From: Leptodactylus fallax
Taxonomy: Eukaryota; Chordata; Amphibia; Anura; Leptodactylidae
Length of the DNA stretch: 64,000 bases
Direction: 5' to 3'
Assembly: GCA_947044405.1 (NCBI GenBank)
Contig: CAMRHE010000036.1
Location: 310,001 to 374,000, forward strand
This document shows, in pieces, positions 35,750 to 47,899 of this stretch. The position numbers and the translations under genes were made by a program. The notes under the pieces were generated by a model. That model saw nothing but the letters and a program-made list of their open reading frames with translations, ran no database searches and was not told the DNA's origin. Numbering within the stretch: the first letter of the stretch is position 1; the number at the start of each line of letters is the position of its first letter.

Positions 35750-36457
35750 TTAAAGAGGTTTTCCGAGCAAAAAATCTTTTTTAAAAAAGGTCTGTTAGTG
35801 CTATTAATGGGTTAAAAAGTGCACCCAAACACCTTTAGCAGTGTTTTGAGTGATTTCTGGGTTTCTCTGGGAGCTCCTGGCATCTTCTGCATTTGTTTAC
35901 ATGGTGTAGCTTCCTGCTATGCAGCTTCCTCCCTAGCTTCCACATTACCGCCTTCTCACTCCCTCCACCCTTCTTCTCTCACTCCCTCTCCTGCCCACTA
36001 CTAGCCCTTCTCAACTAACTAACTCAGCCCGCTCCCCCTCACCGCTTCATACTTACCTATCTTCCGCTTTAGACAGGAATGGCTCTTCCTTTTCTTTCTG
36101 TTCTCCTGGCTGTTCACAGGCTGGAGACTCCTGCACAGTAGAGATGGCACCTCTGATGGCGTGTGTGATCTCTACTGCTCATGTGTCAGAGGTACCTCCA
36201 GACTGCACAAGCTCCAGCTGCGTGAAAGAAGGAGGAGGAGCCGTTTCCACAGAGGAAGACATGTAAATATGATGGGGTGGAGGAGGGGGAGTACTGGTGA
36301 TGACGTTCCATTATCAGAAAGCGTCCCTGGGGTGGTCACATGACCGCACCAGGGATATGTGTAATTATAGATTTTTTTTTTTAAATTAGAAGTTAGGTGG
36401 CGGGAGGGGGTTTAGTTTAGGGGTTAATTTTGAGTTTTTCCCGGACAACCCCTTTGA
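35750..36457. mobile_element. TTAA-type MITE, 0.7 kb
   Basis: Starts TTAAAGAGGTTTTCCGAGCA and ends, inverted, TTCAAAGGGGTTGTCCGGGA. The right TTAA has decayed to TTGA or TTCA depending on strand. The interior is stop-rich with a pyrimidine-rich tract at 35930-36000. No gene. Confidence 0.75.
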
Positions 36458-37599
36458 AGGTTGGTTCACAACCTCATCCCCTGGGAAGTAAGTAAATAAA
36501 CGGGAAGAACTAAGTGTCATGTCAGTAAGCAAGTTTTGAGTTCTCAGGAGCAGTGCCATATTGCTATTCATCATCTGGCTGGAACTTCCGGAAGAGGAAA
36601 AAGAGGAGGACCAGTGCAGCATCATGCACTTAGTGTGTATGGATAACCAGTACCCCACTAATTCCCACTCTCTTATTCAATCTACCTGGCTCACTGGTGA
36701 AAGGCTTTTCCTGCTATTTACCAGATTCCTTGAAAAAAAAAGGAAACCAATGGGTTAAATATGCAAATAAATACTGACTTAGAGCATATTCTATTCTATA
36801 TTAGACAAAAAAAAAACATTGCTGACAAAGCAGCCATGAACAAGTTAAAACAATTCTAAAAATAAAAACTGTATCGAAGGAAAGGGATTGTAAAAAGTAA
36901 GTAAATAAAAAACATTTCAGTTTCATTATTTTGACAGGAGGAACAATTTGAGGAATAGTTCTAATTATGGCTTACTTTACTTTTCAAACTTAATTTGAAA
37001 TAGTATGAACAACAATTGTAAGTAAAGTACAAAATAAAACTCATTCTCTTATCAAAGGTAACCAGTTGTGCTTTTCTCATGAAAAGCAAATATCCAAGTA
37101 ATGCATGTAATTTGTTATTGAGATAATCTTGTGTGTCCCTGCTTAACTATGAGTGAATATAAATGTTATATTTTACTTTCATTACAATAAACCATGTCAC
37201 ATAGAAATGAAGAAACATGATTAGAGGTATAGCAAGAGCTGAAAGGTATTTAATATTTAAAGATGTACTTAAGACTGGAATTACTTAAATTTTACTTAGA
37301 GTCTTTCAACATACAATTACACAAGTAAAACTCAAAAAGGATACGTACTGTGAAAAGGAACAGAAAGCAGTATGGAGATGGTGTCTTGAGGGTTACTGAA
37401 AAGTTATCCCTTTTTTTTTATGTTGCTCCATGAATGCCATCAATATCCCAAGTTAATGAGATAAACTGGAAAACGTTACAACAAACATGTTCAAGACATG
37501 TTCAAACACAAAACTTCAGAGAAAAGTAATTGAACCTACTGTATGTTATTATATTATATTTGTTATACAGGACTGATACTCACCTTCCTGCCCATTTAA
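36458..37599. other. No gene recognised
   Basis: AT-rich spacer. The segment 36460-36760 is less AT-rich and has open frames of 60-90 codons, but none shows a domain. Confidence 0.5.
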
Positions 37600-37795
37600 C
37601 GCTAGGTTCACACTAGCCCATCCGTTCTAGTCCCTCAGATAGATGAACCGCTACAACATTGGTCACATACAAAGCCTGGCTATAATGGGGTCCATCAGGT
37701 GTCTGTTCTTTAAAACTGAAACTGCCGGCTAGATCAGCACTGATCTACTAGACATTTAGTGTCTAGAAGAATAAGACCTGATTTTTAGGTGGTAT
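37600..37795. repeat. MITE fragment with CTAGGTTCACACTAGC end
   Basis: Starts ACGCTAGGTTCACACTAGCC. Shares ctataatggggtcc with the copy at 38682. The right end is not recognised. Confidence 0.55.
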
Positions 37796-38580
37796 TTGGT
37801 ATGTATGTATAAAAGTAATAAAGAAGGGGACAATTACAGAAACAGCTTGCTTAACACATATTCTGCAGACACCGTCATTTCATCTACCCCCCACCCTCTA
37901 GTAATGTTTTTATTGCATCACTGATGTTATTGGTGGGAATTATATGGATGGATTGATAACACAACCCATATAAATCTAGTGTAACCACAAATTTTGTTGG
38001 TGATGAGGTATTGGGCAGAGATATAGTTAGATACAAGTAAAATTTCTCAAAAACATTTGTGTCTTTCAAAGGGAGCGATATAGTAGTTTTGAACCAAAAG
38101 AGACATGGTAAATATACAGGAGGAACAAACTATCTTCCCAAACAAGGTCCTTGGGTAAACCATTTTCTTACCAATTAATGAAGGAAGCCTGATAAGTCAC
38201 TGTATAATGCACATACATGTGGCTAAGAATAGCTTTATTTTTTATCAGAAACACCATAAAATTCTAGTTAGGCGGTATATTTTGATATTAGATATCTAAA
38301 CACGTATTCTGTTATCATTTAGTTTCAAGTTCTGTTTGAGCTTTTACAATTCAGGGTAGCATCAGACATAAAGATAACAATATTTACAATTAGATGTTTT
38401 ATTTAAGTGTTACAAAACATTTTACAAACTGAAACATGATAGCTTCTAATTTAAATGGAGTGTTAAAAGGATGAATTATGTAAACGTACCTATATTATGG
38501 AATGTTCCAAATATAGTTGAGAATGTCATATAAAACAGGAGATTTTCTTCTCTAATATGACACTAAGCTTGTAGTTCTAC
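37796..38580. other. No gene recognised
   Basis: AT-rich spacer with no supported feature. Confidence 0.5.
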
Positions 38581-38663
38581 CTATATTATTTCCAGAGATA
38601 TCAATGGTATAAATATACTAATGCCGACTGTGATAACTAGTGATATCTCTGGAAATAATATAG
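38581..38663. repeat. Perfect 23-bp inverted repeat
   Basis: Arm CTATATTATTTCCAGAGATA plus TCA at 38581-38603, exact inverse at 38641-38663, 37-nt spacer. Sits 18 bases upstream of the MITE at 38682. Confidence 0.95.
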
Positions 38664-38681
38664 ACAGCATTGCAAGCTTAT

Positions 38682-38893
38682 GCTAGGTTCACACTAGCAT
38701 TCAGGTTTCCGTTCTTCGAGTCCGATTGGGAACCCGGAAAAAGGAAACCCTATCCGTTTAAAAAGCGGTTACCTGCGGAAACCTGCGGACCCTATAGACT
38801 ATAATGGGGTCCACTGGGTTTCTGCACATATTTTAAGCAGAATGGGGGACGGAGTCCCCAAATGGTCACTGAAAGTTAGTGTGACTGTAGCCT
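38682..38893. repeat. MITE with GCTAGGTTCACACTAGC end
   Basis: Left GCTAGGTTCACACTAGCATT, right (inverted) GGCTACAGTCACACTAAC. Best preserved copy of the family in the window. Confidence 0.7.
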
Positions 38894-40871
38894 TAGACAC
38901 ATATGAGAGAGGAGAATTTCCTGTTTCATATGGCATCAAAAGCAAGTTTCTATGTTTTATAGAGCCTGAGATATAACTGTATGAAGTCATCTTCCCCTAC
39001 TCTCAATTTCTCTTCATTTTACACAAGCCCATACTCTGTACACAGTGAGAAGCAGGGGACAGCTCTCAAAAGAGAAGCAAGGGAAAAAATAAAAAGATGC
39101 AGAAGCCAAATTACAAAATGTATTAATTACACAAATCCTGACAGAAAATCAAGTTGTCTGAAAGTTTAGGTATGCTTTAATCTCTGGGTATTGCCTTTGC
39201 CACAGCGTTCATGCAAGAAAACATACTAGACATCAAAGAGAATTTGTTAACTACTGCTTGCTGTTCTCTCTGACATAAGGATGACTGACATCAGCATGCC
39301 TGTCACCACTGCATGCTTCCCTCAGAAAAGGCAGTATGATGTAATTGGAAAATCCCCTTTAAGTCTACTTTGTGCAATCACAGATAAAAGAACTTTAGCA
39401 TCATCATAATGGTGCAGTAATTTGGATACTGTGCATGGTGGATAACTCCAGTCAATAGCTTCCATTCTTAGTGGGTGCAGGGGCTCTCAGATTGTAGATT
39501 ACAAACTGCATGTTTTTTTGCAATTGTACACTTATGACAGATTAGATATTTGTAATATTCAAATGGTCTTCCAGAATATGAAATTTAGCTCTAGTATTTA
39601 TTTCACGACAATATTCCTAAAACAAGATTAGCCAAATGTATGTTTTAGAACTTAGTCCAATATCTCAGTAAATGTCTAACCACTTTACACCTTTCTATAT
39701 ATATATATATATATATATATCAGCCAATAATCCACCTTGTCCCTGAAATTTTAAGTCAACAACAGAAACAATAAGACCTGGCTTCTTGCATTAAAATGAT
39801 TGTTCCATTCGTAGATTGACGCTACATTGACTAAAGTTTCTTTAGTAAAGAATATACATTAAAAACCAACAAAAGGTCAGGGAGATATTGGTGCACTGTG
39901 CTTCTAGCTCTCTGAAAAAACAGATGATAATGAATGTTAGTTTGATCTTTCTCTACAGTTTAACATCTGTCATACAGTATTTACAAAATAATGTCAAGGC
40001 TATTTACTCAATGTTCTACACAAGTGCAGAGCCAATGTAAAGCTATAATAAATTCCGCCCTTTTTCTCCTACCAGCTTTCTGCTTGTTCCCTTAGTTTAA
40101 TTGAACTATGAAATGTCAAACATTAGCATGAAGTAAGATATCTCTAGAGTAAAATGAAGGTGAACTGAGCACATTAGTCACAGAAGAAAAGGCATGAAGC
40201 TAGGCAAGCAGAGGGTTGTTTGGCTAAAAGTGTAGGAGACCATGAATGCAAAAACAGACTACCTTCACTGCAGCATTAAAAAAGAAAAATAAAACAGCAT
40301 GTACAATATGTATAGCACTAAGTGTTGCAGATAATGCAGAAATATTTGTTATATTTTTATGGTATATTCACACATTCATGACTCAGCTCCTATTTAGACT
40401 TTTCTTCCAGAAAAAAATATCAATCGGGATTCCTACAAAATCCCATTTGTATTAAAAGGTTAACAGTTGTTTAATTTTTTATTACATGCTACACTTTAAT
40501 GAGTTGTTTATATGTTTTTCATTGACTTTAATGGAATTAAACTGCATAAAATGCATTGAAAAAACCTTTCCTAGAACGAATTCTTGCTATTTAAAGAACA
40601 CAACTGTGATAATAAACTACATGTATTAGAGACGACTAAAGATAAAACACGACTTTTCGTCATTACACCCCCACTGCCACTTCATGTGTATAGTACTTAT
40701 TTCTCCGCAGTTCAGTTTCCTGTCAGACCCCATCTTTTATTTTGGATTTGCTTTTTTTTATCTCTATGCTTTTCTATAAATTGCATTATGCCTCATCACA
40801 TCATCATATAAGCCAGTACCACCTCCACCTGCTGAGAGGACAGTGTCATTATCTCTATATTTTCCTACAGA
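38894..40871. other. AT-rich spacer with (TA)n at 39697-39720
   Basis: No gene recognised. The (TA)n tract is the only clear feature. Open frames are under 80 codons with no domain. Confidence 0.5.
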
Positions 40872-40873
40872 TA

Positions 40874-41690
40874 CAGTTGTGCTAAAAAGTTTACATACCC
40901 CGGCAGATTTTTTTGTTTTTTTGGCCTTTTTACAGAGAATATGAATGATAACACAAAAACTTTTTCTCCACTCATGGTTAGTGGTTGGTTGAAGCCATTT
41001 ATTGTCAAACTTCTGTGTTTTCTCTTTTTAAACCATAATGACAACCAAAAACATCAAAATGACCCTGTTGAAAAGTTCACATACCCAAGTTCTTAATATC
41101 GTGTAATGCCCCCTCTAACATCAATGACAGCTTGAAGTCTTTTGTGGTAGTTGCGGGTGAGGCTCTTTATGTTCTCAGATGGTAAAACTGCCCATTATTC
41201 TTGGTATAAAGTCTCCAAGTCCTGTAAATTCCTGGGCTGTCTTGCAAGTACTGCACGCTTGAGATCTCCCCAGAGTGGCTCAATGATATTGGGGTCAGGA
41301 GACTGAGATGGCCACTCCAGAACCTTCACTTTCTTCTGCTGTAGCCAATGACAGAGGTCGACTTGGCCTTGTGTTTTGGATCGTTGTCATGTTGGAATGT
41401 CCAAGTACGTCCCATATGCAGCTTCCTGGCTGATGAATTTGTCTCCAGTATTTGCTGATAATGTGCTGCATTCATCTTTCCTTCAACTTTGACCAAATTT
41501 CCTGTGCCTTTGAAGCTCACAAATCCCCACATCATCAGTGATCCACCTCCATGCTTTACAGTAAGAATGGTGTTTTTTTCATCATAGGCCTTGTTTACAC
41601 CTCTCCAAATGTAACATTTATGGTTGTGGCCAAAAAAATTTGATTTTTGTCTCATCACTCCAAATTACCTTGTTCCAGAAGTGCCAAAAA
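40874..41690 (-). mobile_element. Tc1 element, 5'-truncated
   Basis: Left terminus CAGTTGTGCTAAAAAGTTTA follows TA at 40872-40873. The body reads as Tc1 on the minus strand but stops near 41690, within the transposase, so the other half is lost. Confidence 0.8.
41100..41680 (-). pseudogene. Tc1 transposase, catalytic half only
   Basis: From the interior: NKAYDEKNTILTVKHGGGSL, GTGNLVKVEGKMNAAHYQQI, then [14 protein letters not shown] with the second catalytic Asp. A frameshift follows. The Glu region ([11 protein letters not shown]) is readable near 41275-41310 with Leu changed to Pro. The N-terminal HTH and first Asp are missing. Confidence 0.8.
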
Positions 41691-42689
41691 CTGAAGTGCC
41701 CTCCTTTTTGACAACCGGTCAGGGGCTAGTTTAATCTGAGTAGGAAAGCCCATGGTTATTTGTCCCTCCACACCCTAAAAGAACCAGCCTATGGTTGTCC
41801 CAGAACTGAACTATTAGTGATCCAGTACTGATGGAACCAAGCTCTTTCCAATATCTCTGTTGCATTGTGTACCAGAGCAATAATGACGAAGGTTCATGTT
41901 AACAGGAGAAACAGAAAACACAACAGAAAAAAATGGTTAGCAGCAACAATAAAAACATATTTCAGAACTATCTGAAGATAACATGTTTGTCTGGCGATGG
42001 ATCATATATGTTCTAAGTGCACATTTAAAAGAATGTGGCATGAGCTGCATATATAGATGGAGGGCAGGCCCCCACAATTGTTACCTCTTGTGGGCCCAAC
42101 GAAACCCAGTGCTGAATTTACCTGTCCATTCACCTTACTCATAGTACTATTGCTTCATAAATATATTTTTCTAGCTTCCTTCCAATTACAAAAGGATTTA
42201 GGAGCAGAAGTTTCATTTAGTTTCAGGTTTGGTCCAATGATTTATCTTGGTATGAACAAATAAATCAATTCCAAATTGGAGTTTTAATTGGCTTAAAACA
42301 TAGTTTAAGACACTGTCAGAGCTCCTAGGACCCTATCTAACCCATTTATAGCAGTCTAAGACAAACATAGGCAAAATAACATCAGGATTATATGAGTCAG
42401 GGACAAGCTTTGTCTGTATAAAAAAAAAGGATTTGTCTGATTGCCAATATCTATGACATCGCACAGTAGCATTGCTCTCTGTTTTTATACATATAGCCTG
42501 ACTTCAATTCATCCTTTGAGTGCCAAATCACTTTTTAACTTTTTTTTCTGCATTATTCCCTGCAGTGTATTTTGATTCTTTTGTGTTCTTTCTAAGCTGC
42601 ATACATCACCAAATATGCTGTACTTTCCACACTAGTGTTTTTGTGACAAATTACATACAGTCTGCCAAGATATAGATGTGGAAATTATC
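41691..42689. other. No gene recognised
   Basis: AT-rich DNA. A short GC-rich patch near 42058-42100 (ggcaggcccccac...tgtgggccc) looks like a MITE fragment. Confidence 0.45.
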
Positions 42690-44590
42690 AGGGAGTGCAA
42701 TAATGCAATGGCCATTATGTTGAGCTGGAAAAAAAGTGGTGGGGAAGACAATGACATTGGCGATAAAGATTCTGTTGCAGAGGAGACCTGGCAACCAGGT
42801 CAGGGTGACAAAGAGATGACATCAGAGGAAGAGAGTGCTGACAATGGTAATAGCAATAAGCCAAGTCAATGCACAGCCCAGGGGCAGACTTAAGTCAAAA
42901 TTGGGTGGTGGTGGTGCCACTGGTTGATACATTTCCAGGGCTGCAGGTGGTGGAAGTGGCATCTATGTGTAATATTCCCTCGTGTGAGAATTTTCTGCAC
43001 ATACACAAATGACAAATCCATGGCACTGTGCAAGGTTTATTTCGGGTTGAACAAGTTCAGTACAAACCACACCTTAAATCGGCTTAAAATATAATGTGAA
43101 ACACTCTTAGGGGTCCTAGGAACCTATTTATCCAATTTATATCTCTCTATGGCAAACACAGTCAAAGTTATGACAAAGTAAAAGTGACATGTATGTGTAT
43201 GGAAAAAAAAAATGGTAAGCAGTGGATACAAACTCCAACTTTAACCATACACTACACTGCCACTCACTTTTATACATTTTAATATTTAAAAAACTCTAAA
43301 AATTACCCTTTTTTGTGGGAAATGGGGCTTGCCCATGTTCTTTTAGACATGTGATGGTTATATTGCAAAAAGCAATGGCTTTGTAGAAAAAGTAGCCCAT
43401 TTTGATGGCTTGTAAGTACTACAGGCTTATTTTTATTTGGGAGACAATTTTGTGGCTGTGAATTGAATTGAAAAGTGATAAAGAATTGGATTTTCACAAA
43501 AAAAAAAAAAAAAACACCAAAATTATATTGTGATGGGAGCAGATGTGAAACCAAAATAGATTTTTTTTTTATTCCTACACTATGGTAGTGACACCAACAG
43601 TGTAGTATAGTGGAATGTGATGGTGGACCAGGCAGCAGGACATGTCTGCCTGAGTGGTGGCAGGGAATAATATGATGGATCAGGCCGCCGAACATGTCTG
43701 CCTTAGTGGTGGCAGTGGTGGTAGGTACTAAGCAGCTGTGACAACATGTGTAGCAGGACAGAAGGGCATAATATGATGGACCAGGCCGCAGGACATGTTG
43801 GCTTGAGTGGTGGCAGTGGTGGTAGGCAACAGCAGCAGTACAATAAATGGAAGATGATGATAAAGGGAGACATGCCTGGTCTGCTAGCTGAAAAGATAGA
43901 ATATCTTTTGAAATGGAAAAGATTCTATGACTCTGAGAACAACACTTGAGAGGCAGAAAAGAGCCTGGACTATCCTGCCAGTTATCCCAGTATAGGAGCA
44001 AATGCCACATCAACATCATGTTTGCGGAGGGACAATTCACAAAATTTCCAGAACAATTTTGGGAACACTATCAACATGCCTGACCAAATGTGATCATTGT
44101 GTCTGTGGTTTTCTGCTGCTGCTGCTATGGGAGCCCGTGCAGCACCAACTAGTGTATTGAGTGAATGACAATTGACATAATTTCAAGAAAAATTTGGAGC
44201 ACACTGTCAGTATACCTACTGCCTAGCTTGCCAGCTGAAAAAGCCGTAATATCTTCCAAAAGTGATCTTTGTGTCTGTGGCTGTGCTGCATGCAGTAATC
44301 ATATAATGCTGCTCAAGCTAATGCTCCAGCATGTGTAAAAGTGCCACTCAATGTGCACTTCACCTTACAACCTTGAAACAAAGGGTTGAGAGTGGAGTCA
44401 ATGGCTTGCCCTGATGAATTTGGGAGTGGGAAATGGTCCAGTTTGTAGAAACTGGAGGAGGCAGATAGGTTTTCCTGGTGTTGAAACCTTGCCTGCCCTG
44501 CACCCGTGATGTCAGTACTAGAAAACACTGGACCTTTCTGCATTTCTAGACTGTGGCTAGGATTTTTACCGATATTCTTCTATGACAGTG
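42690..44590 (+). mobile_element. hAT (BED-finger) relic, third-family copy
   Basis: An acidic stretch at 42690-42890 (GGEDNDIGDKD ... TSEEESADNG) precedes a Gly-rich segment and the remnant ENFLHIHK-DKSM near 42990-43030, the start of the same BED finger seen at 14500 and 48440. From 43590 to 43850 a tandem of about 70-110 bp (gaccaggc-gcaggacatgt, gtggtggcagtggtgg) follows. No intact frame. Confidence 0.5.
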
Positions 44591-44773
44591 TTGCTGTTTA
44601 CCTAATACTTACACTACCGTTCAAAAGTTTGGGGTCACCCAGACAACTTTGTGTTTTCCATGAAAACTCACACTTTTATCTATCAAATGAGTTGCAAAAT
44701 GAATAGAAAATATAGTCAAGACATTGACAAGGTTAGAAATAATGGTTTTTATTTGAAATAATAATTTTCTCCT

Positions 44774-45774
44774 TCAAACTTTGCTTTTGACAAAGAATGC
44801 TCCATTTGCAGCAATTACAGCATTGCAGACCTTTGGCATTTTAGCTGACAATTTGCTGAGGTAATCTGGAGAAATTTCACCCCATGCTTCCAGAAGCCCA
44901 TCCCACAAGTTGGACTGGCTTGATGGGCACTTTTTGCGTACCATACGGTCAAGCTGCTCCCACAACAGCTCAATGGGGTTGAGATCTGGTGACTGCGCTG
45001 GCTACTCCATTACAGATAGAATACCAGCTGCCTGCTTCTTCCCTAAATAGTTCTTTCATAATTTGGAGGTCATTGTCCTGTTATAGGATGAAATTGGCTC
45101 CAATCAAGCGCTGTCCACAGGGTATGGCATGGCGTTGCAAAATGGAGCGATAGCCTTCCTTATTCAAAATCCCTTTTACCTTGTACAAATCTCCCACTTT
45201 ACCAGCACCAAAGCAACCCCAAACCATCCCATTACCTCCACCATGCTTGACAGATGGTGTCAGGCACTCTTCCAGCATCTTTTCAGTTGTTCTGCGTCTC
45301 ACAAATGTTCTTCTGTGTGATCCAAACACCTCAAACTTCGATTCGTCTGTCCATAACACTTTTTTCCAATCTTCCTCTGTCCAATTTCTGTGTTCTTTTG
45401 CCCATATTAATCTTTTCCTTTTATTAGCCAGTCTCAGATATGGCTTTTTCTTGGCCACTCTGCCCTGAAGGCCAGCATCCCTGAGTCGCCTCTTCACTGT
45501 AGACGTTGACACTGGCGTTCTGCAGGTACTATTTAATGAAGCTGCCAGTTGAGGACCTGTGAGGCGTCGATCTCTCAAACTAGAGACTCTAATGCCTCCC
45601 ACTTCTCTTTCTACTCTGGTTAGAGCCTTTTTGTGCTGTTCTCTGAAGGGAGTAGTACACACCGTTGTAGGAAATCTTCAGTTTCTTGGCAATTTCTCGC
45701 ATGGAATAGCCTTCATTTCTAAGAACAAGAATAGACTGTCGAGTTTCACATGAAAGTTCTCTTTTTCTGGCCAT
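44774..45774 (-). pseudogene. Tc1 transposase, frameshifted
   Basis: N-terminus MARKRELSCETRQSI at 45774 with HTH (YSMREIAKKLKISYNGV), then a frameshift near 45640 into VSSLRDRRLTGPQLA and GLQGRVAKKKPYLR. The core shows LWTDESKFEVFG (first Asp) and KHGGGNGMVWG. The QDND second-Asp motif near 45080 is kept, but the NDPKHT follow-on is lost by deletion. SPDLNPIELLWEQL appears in another frame near 44970. The C-terminus is CNAVIAANGAFFVKSKV, stop 44774. At least three lesions. Confidence 0.88.
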
Positions 45775-46047
45775 TTTGAGAGTTTAATTGAACCAACAAA
45801 TGTAATGCTCCAGATTCTCAACTAGCTCAAAGGAAGGTCAGTTTTATAGCTTCTCTAACCAGCAAAACTGTTTTCAACTGTGCTAACATACTTGCACAAG
45901 GGTTTTCAAGGGTTTTCTAAACATCCATTAGCCTTCTTACACAGTTAGCAAACACAATGTACCATTAGAACACTGGAGTGATGGTTGCTGGAAATGGGCC
46001 TCTATACATCTATATAGATATTGCATTAAAAACGAGACATTTGCAGC

Positions 46048-46785
46048 CAGTGGCGTAACTAGGAATGTCTGGGCCCCAAGGCAAAGATTTGACTTGAGGC
46101 CCCCCCGAACCGCCGCCCCCAACCCCCCCATACTCCCCGCATTCCTGCACACACTATTATGCGCCATAGTGGCCCCTGCACACAGTATTATGCCCCATAG
46201 CAGCCCCTGCACACGGTATTATGTCCAATAGCGGCCCCTATGAATTGTATTATGCCCCATAGTGACCCCTGCACACAGTATTATGCCTCATAGTGGCCCC
46301 TGCACACAGAATTATGCCCCATAGTGGCCCCTGCCCACAGTAGTATGCCCCATAGTGGCCCCTACACACAGTATTATGCCCCATAGTGGACCATGCATGA
46401 ACGATTATTATACTCTGGGGTCTTTTCAGACCCCAGAGTATAATGATCGGAGACCCAGGGGAGGATACAAACATAAAAAACAATGCTTCTTACCTCTCCC
46501 TGGCTCCACTGCTCTCCCGTGCGCTACTTCGGCCATCTTCAATGTTGGACCAGATCTCGCGTGAGTGAGGCCGGCGTCGCAATGCATAATGACATCGGCT
46601 GATGTCTGGGACATCACCAAACAGGCCCAAAGCCTGCGGAGCGTAGGAGAGGTGAGTTACAGTGTTTTTTTATGTTCCCTCACCTCCCCTGGGCCCCGAT
46701 CGTTATTTTCCCGGGTCCTGGGCCCCATAATGTTCCGGGCCCTGTGGCAGCTGCTACCGCTGCTATCCCGTTATTTACGCCCCTG
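46048..46785 (+). mobile_element. hAT-type MITE (CAGTGGCGTAACTAGG), copy 1
   Basis: Ends CAGTGGCGTAACTAGGAATG and, inverted, CAGGGGCGTAAATAACGGGA. A perfect 8-bp duplication TTTGCAGC flanks it (46040-46047, 46786-46793), the hAT hallmark. The interior has about 8 diverged 31-bp units (46150-46390) and a perfect 17-bp hairpin (46407-46444). Confidence 0.93.
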
Positions 46786-46933
46786 TTTGCAGCTAGAATA
46801 GTCATTTACCACATTAACAATGTAAAGAGTGTATTTATGATTCATTTAATGTTATCTTCATTGAAAAAAAATGTGCTTTTCTTTCAAAAATAAGGAAATT
46901 TCTAAGTGACCCTAAACTTTTGAATGGTAGTGT

Positions 46934-46988
46934 ACCTCTGATGAAACTGACATTTGTGGTCAGTGGAAACGCGTCAGGTTATAAACAG
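46934..46988 (+). ncRNA. Hammerhead ribozyme, type I, stem I split by Tc1
   Basis: CTGATGA (46938-46944), a stem II of six pairs (ACTGAC 46946-46951 with GTCAGT 46959-46964, 7-nt loop), GAAA (46966-46969), palindromic stem III ACGCGT (46969-46974), and cleavage C at 46975. Inner stem I ACCT (46934-46937) pairs with AGGT (46976-46979). The outer stem I strand TAAACAG (46982-46988) pairs with CTGTTTA at 44594-44600, on the other side of the Tc1. All catalytic core positions are present; the closing pair of stem II is A-G. Hammerheads of this kind are known in Penelope-like elements and retrozymes. Activity is not shown. Confidence 0.7.
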
Positions 46989-47888
46989 GCTATATCTAGA
47001 TAGCTTTACTATGTGGTTGTGTGTAATTCACAATTAGTTCAGTTAGATACATTAGAGGAGCTATTTGACTATAGCCACATGTGAGCCACCATCAGCATGC
47101 CTATACTGCTTGAGACTGGGACAGTTGATCCACCATTTAGATCAGCGGTTTCAACACAGCGATGTCAGAGTTGCAGCTTGCTGACATAAGCTAAACCCTA
47201 ATTGATACATTATCTGGGCTGGTCTTAGATAGAGTGCGTTGGGATTTTGAGGGATGTGGCTATGCATCTCCCACTTTGAGTCTAGGTTAGATGGAATTAG
47301 ACGGGACAGTAGATCGACTCGAGTGTTTTATCCTGTAACATTTTGGTGTAGTTAACGGCTGAGTGAACCTACAATCATATGTTGGTCATATGTTTGCATA
47401 TACACTAAATATAAGGGACTCTAGATTCACCTGGCTATACACTACATGACTCTGACATTCAAGCTAATCAGTGTTGTTATTCCCTAATCCCACGCATACT
47501 TGACCATGGCCTAGGTATTTCACCTGTTGGTGGAGATTATACACTTTGGTATTAATCTTTTATTATTATGGAACAATCTATGGGGAAAATATTCCCTTAG
47601 TTGGTGGCTGAGCTGTATGTCATCCCACCCTCTGTGTGTCACATGAGATTGTACTGGTGATAAGACAGAAATCATTGCGTGTGATACTGGCTATACTGAA
47701 GCTAAACTAGATAGACACCTAACTCTAGTAATAGGGATACTGATCAAATATTAACCCTATCTATCTTCTAACTAGCCCCCCGACCTTTTACCCCGAGAGG
47801 TTTATTTTAAATACATCATGATGGTGTTTTACTATATTTAATAATTAAAAGTTATATTGTATTAGTGTACTCCCTTTGCTTTGATTTT
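46989..47888 (+). other. Non-coding sequence after hammerhead, probable PLE terminal region
   Basis: No open frame of note. The end (47790-47880: aggtttattttaaatac...ttaataattaaaagttatat) resembles the A/T-rich tail of frog PLEs, which carry hammerheads in their terminal repeats. This is inference; no RT or GIY-YIG domain is present. Confidence 0.35.
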
Positions 47889-47899
47889 GAAGAACAAAA

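Larger units (their letters stand above)
44612..46932 (-). mobile_element. Tc1 element carrying a nested hAT-type MITE
   Basis: Ends CACTACCGTTCAAAAGTTTG (44612) and, inverted, CACTACCATTCAAAAGTTTA (46932). TA flanks at 44610-44611 and 46933-46934. Without the 746 bp of the nested element it would be about 1575 bp, normal for Tc1. Its insertion site lies in stem I of a hammerhead ribozyme (see 46934-46988). Confidence 0.92.

Noticed and set aside
43303..44040. 245-codon open frame on minus
   Set aside because: Low-complexity His/Ser/Phe-rich translation that is antisense to a hAT relic with tandem repeats and a poly-A run; no domain.
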